Positions 6,438 to 10,465 of a stretch of DNA of 10,465 nucleotides are shown here, in pieces. A program made the position numbers and the translations under genes. How positions within the stretch are numbered: position 1 is the stretch's first letter; each line of letters opens with the position of its first letter. Below the pieces are notes generated by a model that did no database searches, was not told where the DNA came from, and saw only the letters and a program-made list of their open reading frames with translations. The DNA lies in contig CACYDD010000410.1 in assembly GCA_902773065.1 (NCBI GenBank), forward strand, positions 1 to 10,465. The letters are read 5' to 3'. Source of the DNA: an uncultured Ruminococcus sp. (GTDB lineage Bacteria; Bacillota; Clostridia; Oscillospirales; Acutalibacteraceae).

Positions 6438-7250
6438 TTGGATAAAAGATTAAAACTATACGGCTTTAATAATCTCACAAAAACATTAAGCTTTAATATC
6501 TATGACGTATGCTATGCAAAAACTGAACGCGAACAAAAGGATTATATTGCTTATATTGATGAACAGTATAATTCCGAGCGTCTTACCAATATACTTTGCC
6601 GTGTAACGGAAATGATCGGTGCTTCTGTCCTGAATATTTCAAAGCAGGATTATGACCCTCAGGGTGCAAGCGTTACACTTCTCATTTCCGAAAAGGGTCT
6701 GCCTGAAAAGCTTGACCTTTCCTGTAACTGCGGCAGCTGTATTATCAATCAGTCAAAGGAATCAATCGCAGCTCATCTTGACAAAAGCCATGTCACGGTG
6801 CATACCTACCCCGAATATTATCCCGGCAACGCTATTGCCACTTTCAGAGTAGATATTGATGTATCGACCTGCGGCACGATCTCCCCTCTGAATACTCTTG
6901 ATCTTCTGATAGACAGCTTCGATTCCGATATCATCACCATCGACTACAGAGTCAGAGGCTTTACAAGAAATACTGACGGAAAAAAGCTTTTTATCGACCA
7001 CAAAATCACTTCCATTCAAGATTACATCAAAGATGAAACTTTAAAACGCTATGACACCGTTGATATCAATGTCTATCAGGCGAATATCTTCCATACCCAA
7101 ATGCTCATCAAGGAACTGGAATTACAGAACTATCTTTTCAAAACCGATGTGTATGAAATTCCGCCAAAGGAACGGCTTGAAATATCCAACAGCCTTCGCC
7201 GTGAAATGATCGAGATTTTCAGCGGCTCGAATGTATATAACGAGGATTGA
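6438..7250 (+). CDS. speD: S-adenosylmethionine decarboxylase proenzyme (E. coli-type SpeD)
   Basis: Makes decarboxylated S-adenosylmethionine, the aminopropyl donor for spermidine. The product has 270 residues and strongly resembles the larger E. coli-type (class 1A) enzyme: LKLYGFNNLTKTLSFNIYD at the N-terminus, HLDKSH (113-118), VHTYPE (121-126), STCGTISPL and TIDYRVRGFTR. Self-cleavage should fall between Lys116 and Ser117, turning Ser117 into the pyruvoyl cofactor. The start is a TTG, placed by alignment to the family. The nearest SD-like sequence (AAGG, 6421-6424) is weak and 13 bases away, so translation may be low or coupled to murC. A short Cys cluster CNCGSC (96-101) lies just before the processing site, where I recall no cysteines in the E. 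coli protein. The end of the gene contains the SD of speA. Confidence 0.94.
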   Translation: MDKRLKLYGFNNLTKTLSFNIYDVCYAKTEREQKDYIAYIDEQYNSERLTNILCRVTEMIGASVLNISKQDYDPQGASVTLLISEKGLPEKLDLSCNCGSCIINQSKESIAAHLDKSHVTVHTYPEYYPGNAIATFRVDIDVSTCGTISPLNTLDLLIDSFDSDIITIDYRVRGFTRNTDGKKLFIDHKITSIQDYIKDETLKRYDTVDINVYQANIFHTQMLIKELELQNYLFKTDVYEIPPKERLEISNSLRREMIEIFSGSNVYNED

Positions 7251-7254
7251 ACGA

Positions 7255-8703
7255 ATGAAGCTATCTCAGGAACGTGCGCCTATTTTTGAGGCTTTAAGTG
7301 AATACAGAGAAAACAGGATCGTCTCTTTTGACGTTCCCGGACACAAGCAGGGCAAAGGAAATCCCGAACTGACGGAGTTTCTGGGAAAACAGTGCATGAG
7401 CGTTGATGTCAATTCCATGAAGCCGCTTGACAATCTTTGCCACCCTGTCAGTGTTATCAAGGAAGCGGAAGAGTTAATGGCTGACGCATTCGGGGTAGCT
7501 CACGCCTTTTTTATGGTTAACGGTACATCAAGTGCCGTGCAGGCGATGGTCATGAGCGTATGCAAGCGCGGCGATAAAATTATCATGCCCAGAAATGTAC
7601 ATCGCAGCAGTATCAATGCACTGATCGTATGCGGTGCTGTTCCTGTTTATGTCAATCCGGGACTGAACAGGCGGCTGGGTATCCCTCTCGGTATGTCTGT
7701 TGAATCCGTCAGAAATGCTATCAAAGAAAATCCCGATGCCAAGGCAATTATTGTCAATAATCCCACCTATTACGGTGTCTGTTCCAATCTGCGTGAAATT
7801 GTAAAACTTGCTCATGCAGCAGGAATGAAAGTGCTGGTTGACGAAGCACACGGAACGCATTTTTATTTCGGCGATTATATGCCGCTTTCTGCTATGAGTG
7901 TCGGTGCGGATATGGCAGCGGTCAGTATGCACAAAACGGGCGGTTCACTGACACAAAGTTCCGCACTGCTTCTGGGCAAAGATATGAATCCCGGCTATGT
8001 ACGGCAGATCATTAATCTTACGCAGACAACAAGTGCCTCCTATCTCCTCCTTTCCTCTGTGGATATCGCAAGAAGAAACCTTGCCTTAAACGGCAAAAAA
8101 ATCTTTGAAACCGTTACTTCCCTTGCCTCTTACGGTATCAGGGAGATCAACAAGCTTGGCGGACTTTACGCATTTTCAAGGGAACTTATCAACGGTGACG
8201 ATATCTTTGATTTTGACCCGACAAAAATTTCCGTACATACAAGAGATATCGGTCTGGCAGGGATCGAAGTCTATGATATTCTGCGTGACAGATTTGATAT
8301 ACAGATAGAATTCGGCGATATCGGAAACATTCTCGCCATTGTTTCAGTCGGCGACAGAATTCTTAATGTAGAAAGACTGATTTCGGCATTATATGAAATA
8401 AAGCGGCTTTACACCAAAAGCCCTGTCGGTATGCTTGACCACGAATATATCAAGCCACACGTTGTATGCTCGCCGCAGGAAGCCTTTTATTCAGAAAAAA
8501 AACAGCTTCCGCTTGATGAAACACTTGACAAAGTATGTGCCGAATTTGTGATGTGCTATCCCCCCGGAATTCCGATTCTTGCACCGGGTGAACGCATTAC
8601 CAAAGATGCTCTCGAATATATCAAGTATGCAAAAATCAAGGGCTGTAATCTCACAGGTGCGGAAGATATGAATACGGATAAGATCAATATTATAACTGAT
8701 TAA
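7255..8703 (+). CDS. speA: PLP-dependent Orn/Lys/Arg decarboxylase, probable arginine decarboxylase
   Basis: Decarboxylates a basic amino acid, probably arginine to agmatine, the first step towards putrescine. It belongs to the aminotransferase-fold family of Bacillus SpeA. The frame extends to an ATG at 7231 inside speD, but the SD GAGG (7242-7245) directs the ATG at 7255, giving 482 residues (MKLSQERAPIFEAL). Seen are PGHKQG (28-33), NGTSSA (89-94), the PLP-aspartate motif DEAHG (196-200), the Schiff-base lysine in SMHKTGGS (Lys227) and the C-terminal PPGIPILAPGE beginning at 436. Sequence alone cannot separate arginine from lysine or ornithine use; the polyamine neighbours favour arginine. 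If so, putrescine needs agmatine-processing enzymes, which are not in the window. The stop overlaps the SD of speE. Confidence 0.9.
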   Translation: MKLSQERAPIFEALSEYRENRIVSFDVPGHKQGKGNPELTEFLGKQCMSVDVNSMKPLDNLCHPVSVIKEAEELMADAFGVAHAFFMVNGTSSAVQAMVMSVCKRGDKIIMPRNVHRSSINALIVCGAVPVYVNPGLNRRLGIPLGMSVESVRNAIKENPDAKAIIVNNPTYYGVCSNLREIVKLAHAAGMKVLVDEAHGTHFYFGDYMPLSAMSVGADMAAVSMHKTGGSLTQSSALLLGKDMNPGYVRQIINLTQTTSASYLLLSSVDIARRNLALNGKKIFETVTSLASYGIREINKLGGLYAFSRELINGDDIFDFDPTKISVHTRDIGLAGIEVYDILRDRFDIQIEFGDIGNILAIVSVGDRILNVERLISALYEIKRLYTKSPVGMLDHEYIKPHVVCSPQEAFYSEKKQLPLDETLDKVCAEFVMCYPPGIPILAPGERITKDALEYIKYAKIKGCNLTGAEDMNTDKINIITD

Positions 8704-8715
8704 GAGGTATAAATC

Positions 8716-9573
8716 ATGGAAATGTGGTATACAGAAGAACAGACAAAAAATGTCCGTTTCTCAATCAGATGCGATAAACAAAAATATTCCGCTCAGTCGG
8801 ATTTTCAACGGATAGAAATTTTCAGTACGCCCGAATTCGGTGATGTACTGGTACTTGATGACAGAATTATGCTGACGACCAAAGACGAATTCATCTATCA
8901 TGAAATGATTACCCATGTGCCTATGGCGACAAACCCCAACATCAAAAATGTGCTGGTGATCGGTGCAGGTGACGGCGGAACAGTAAAAGAACTGACAAGA
9001 TACAAAACCATAGAGCGAATCGACATGGTAGAGATCGACCGCATGGTGGTGGATGCCTGTAAAGAATATCTGCCGACGGTAGCAAGCAAGCTCAGTGACC
9101 CGAGAGTTCATGTATATATTGACGACGGTCTGCGTTTTGTCAGAGGTGTTGAAAACAAATATGACCTCATTATTGTTGATTCCACTGACCCCATCGGTCC
9201 GGGAGAAGGCTTGTTTACAACGGAGTTTTATGGCAACTGCTACAAAGCACTGAACGAAAACGGTATCCTTGTCAATCAGCATGAAAGTCCTTTTTACAAG
9301 ACTTATTCCAAAGCAATGAAAAAAAAAAAAAAAAAGTTGGTTGAATTCTTCCCCATCTGCAAGGTCTATCAGGCACATATTCCGACTTATCCGTCAGGAC
9401 ACTGGCTGTTCGGATTTGCTTCGAAAAAATTCCACCCTCTCCATGATCTTGACGAGGGTGCATGGAATAAACTCGGCATTGATACGCAATATTACAATAC
9501 ACGACTTCACAGAGGCTGTTTTGCTTTACCAACCTACGTCACAAAACAACTCATAGAAGGCGAAATTTATTAA
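8716..9573 (+). CDS. speE: Spermidine synthase with internal poly-lysine tract
   Basis: Aminopropyltransferase that joins the aminopropyl group of decarboxylated S-adenosylmethionine to putrescine. It has 285 residues, full length for the family. The SD AAGAGG (8702-8707) lies 8 bases before the ATG and overlaps the speA stop. Motifs: DEFIYHEMITHVPM (57-70), GAGDGG (83-88; commonly GGGDGG), DMVEID (103-108), DSTDPIGPGEG (155-165) and QAHIPTYPSGHWLFGFASK (219-237). Residues 202-207 are six lysines encoded by an unbroken run of 17 A plus G (9319-9336). From memory of the family this segment is normally mixed (like AMQRAHKRI) and of the same length, so the frame is intact here. One extra A would stop translation after about two more codons (TGA), while one fewer would shift the last ~80 residues out of frame. 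Confidence 0.95.
   Translation: MEMWYTEEQTKNVRFSIRCDKQKYSAQSDFQRIEIFSTPEFGDVLVLDDRIMLTTKDEFIYHEMITHVPMATNPNIKNVLVIGAGDGGTVKELTRYKTIERIDMVEIDRMVVDACKEYLPTVASKLSDPRVHVYIDDGLRFVRGVENKYDLIIVDSTDPIGPGEGLFTTEFYGNCYKALNENGILVNQHESPFYKTYSKAMKKKKKKLVEFFPICKVYQAHIPTYPSGHWLFGFASKKFHPLHDLDEGAWNKLGIDTQYYNTRLHRGCFALPTYVTKQLIEGEIY
9319..9335 (+). repeat. Homopolymer of 17 A inside speE
   Basis: Uninterrupted run from A9319 to A9335, directly after the ATG codon of Met201, the longest homopolymer in the window. Tracts this long are prone to replication and RNA polymerase slippage, and to length errors in sequencing, so the exact count should be treated with care. The other genes here have nothing comparable (at most about eight A). 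Confidence 0.95.
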
Positions 9574-9718
9574 TGAGGAATGAGGAATTAGGAATGAGGA
9601 ATGATTCTTTATTCATTCGATTTCATAATTCTTTTTCCGATTTCAAATCATATTTCATGGAATTTTGAAGAAGTGTGACAGAATATTCATTCCTCACTCC
9701 TCATTCCTAATTCCTAAT
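9573..9718. repeat. Inverted pair of heptanucleotide repeat arrays
   Basis: The left array has four 7-base units, ATGAGGA, ATGAGGA, ATTAGGA, ATGAGGA (9573-9600), and begins on the last base of the speE stop. The right array is its inverse (9684-9718): read on the minus strand, ATTAGGA, ATTAGGA, ATGAGGA, GTGAGGA, then a decayed ATGAATA. The arms can pair over more than 20 bases with few mismatches around a loop of about 80 bases. This resembles the short tandem heptamer and MITE-like intergenic repeats known in other bacteria. No transposase or target duplication is seen. It separates speE from the dehydrogenase gene and could affect read-through or mRNA stability. Confidence 0.85.
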
Positions 9719-9742
9719 TTTATAAAACCGGAGGTATATGAA

Positions 9743-10465
9743 ATGGGAAAGGCTTTAATTATCGGCGCAGGCGGCGTGGCAAGTGTTTGTATCCACAAGT
9801 GCTGTCAGAATCCTGATGTATTTGAGGAAATCTGCATTGCAAGCAGAACAAAATCAAAATGCGATGCACTGAAAGAAAAACTTGACGGCGGAAAAACAAA
9901 AATCTCTACCGCACAGGTCAATGCTGACAATGTGGACGAGCTGATTGCTCTGATCAATGAGTTCAAGCCTGATGTTGTGATCAATCTTGCTCTCCCCTAT
10001 CAGGATCTGACGATCATGGATGCTTGTCTGGCAACAAAAGTGAACTATGTGGATACAGCCAACTATGAACCACTTGATACAGCAAAATTTGAATATAAAT
10101 GGCAGTGGGCTTATTGTGAGCGTTTTGAAAAAGCAGGTATCACGGCACTTCTCGGCAGCGGTTTTGACCCCGGTGTAACAGGTGTATTCAGTGCCTACGC
10201 ACAAAAGCATGAATTTGACGAGATCAACTATATTGATATCCTCGACTGCAATGCAGGTGACCATGGCTATCCTTTTGCAACTAACTTCAACCCTGAGATC
10301 AATATCCGTGAAGTTTCTGCAAAGGGCAGCTATATCGAGGACGGCAAATGGGTTGAAACAGAACCCATGGAAATTAAAAGAGTTTATAATTTCCCTGAAA
10401 TCGGCGAAAAGGATATGTATCTTCTTCATCACGAAGAGCTTGAATCCCTTGCACTCAACATTAAG
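9743..10465 (+). CDS. Carboxyspermidine (carboxynorspermidine) dehydrogenase, 3' end outside window
   Basis: Saccharopine-dehydrogenase-like NAD(P)H enzyme that reductively condenses aspartate semialdehyde with a diamine (putrescine, or possibly agmatine) to a carboxy-polyamine, which a partner decarboxylase then trims to the polyamine. The first 241 residues are present, of roughly 400 expected. A good SD (GGAGG, 9730-9734) precedes the ATG by 8 bases. The N-terminal Rossmann motif is GAGGVAS (8-14). Further motifs are VINLALPYQD, YVDTANYEP, LGSGFDPGVTGVFSAYA and NAGDHGYPFATNFNPEINIREV (170-191), the last typical of carboxy(nor)spermidine dehydrogenases rather than lysine-pathway saccharopine dehydrogenases. 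It is separated from speE by 169 bases containing the heptamer arrays. A carboxyspermidine decarboxylase gene is expected just downstream but cannot be seen. Confidence 0.9.
   Translation, partial: MGKALIIGAGGVASVCIHKCCQNPDVFEEICIASRTKSKCDALKEKLDGGKTKISTAQVNADNVDELIALINEFKPDVVINLALPYQDLTIMDACLATKVNYVDTANYEPLDTAKFEYKWQWAYCERFEKAGITALLGSGFDPGVTGVFSAYAQKHEFDEINYIDILDCNAGDHGYPFATNFNPEINIREVSAKGSYIEDGKWVETEPMEIKRVYNFPEIGEKDMYLLHHEELESLALNIK

Noticed and set aside
9341..9556. Overlapping frame in the 3' part of speE
   Set aside because: Not an independent gene; it is only the frame that would be read if the A-tract lost one base.
9573..9718. CRISPR array
   Set aside because: Units are only 7 bases, directly adjacent without spacers, and inverted between the two arms.
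9743..10465. Lysine-pathway saccharopine dehydrogenase
   Set aside because: The GDHGYPFATNFNPEINIREV segment and the speD/speA/speE neighbours fit carboxy(nor)spermidine dehydrogenase better; the general annotation 'saccharopine dehydrogenase' reflects only the shared fold.

Overview
The window looks like chromosomal DNA of a Gram-positive, low-to-moderate GC anaerobe of the Clostridia, most likely a Ruminococcus or close relative. This is inferred from gene content (a SigK-type sporulation sigma factor, a LanFEG-like immunity/resistance transporter, a clustered polyamine locus), strong Shine-Dalgarno sites and frequent short interspersed repeats. No taxonomic search was possible.

Layout. 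(1) 1-3378, plus strand: a tight operon with an ABC ATPase (5' end outside the window), two related six-helix permeases and a small sensor histidine kinase. The set resembles lantibiotic/bacitracin self-protection modules and ends at a perfect 11-bp hairpin (3397-3425). (2) 3433-4122, minus strand: an intact sigK-like gene, convergent with the kinase. (3) 4190-4415: a textbook strong promoter with an A/T-rich UP-like element, tRNA-Gly(GCC) with encoded CCA, and a probable terminator. (4) 4357-5028: about 670 bases without a convincing protein gene. It holds degenerate repeats, three hairpins (one an 18-bp stem with several G.U pairs) and a promoter followed by a terminator-like hairpin in the leader of murC. 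(5) 5029-10465, plus strand: murC, then speD, speA, speE and the start of a carboxyspermidine dehydrogenase gene that runs off the window.

The last four genes form a polyamine module. SpeA decarboxylates a basic amino acid (probably arginine to agmatine). SpeD makes decarboxylated S-adenosylmethionine and SpeE transfers its aminopropyl group to putrescine, giving spermidine. The fifth gene belongs to the alternative route, which condenses aspartate semialdehyde with a diamine. Having entry enzymes for both spermidine routes in one locus is notable. Two sequence oddities sit at the junction of the routes: an in-frame run of 17 A inside speE, and a pair of inverted heptanucleotide arrays between speE and the dehydrogenase gene.

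No wholly new multi-gene system is evident. The best leads are the speE homopolymer with its backup pathway, the heptamer inverted array, and the structured non-coding stretch between tRNA-Gly and murC.
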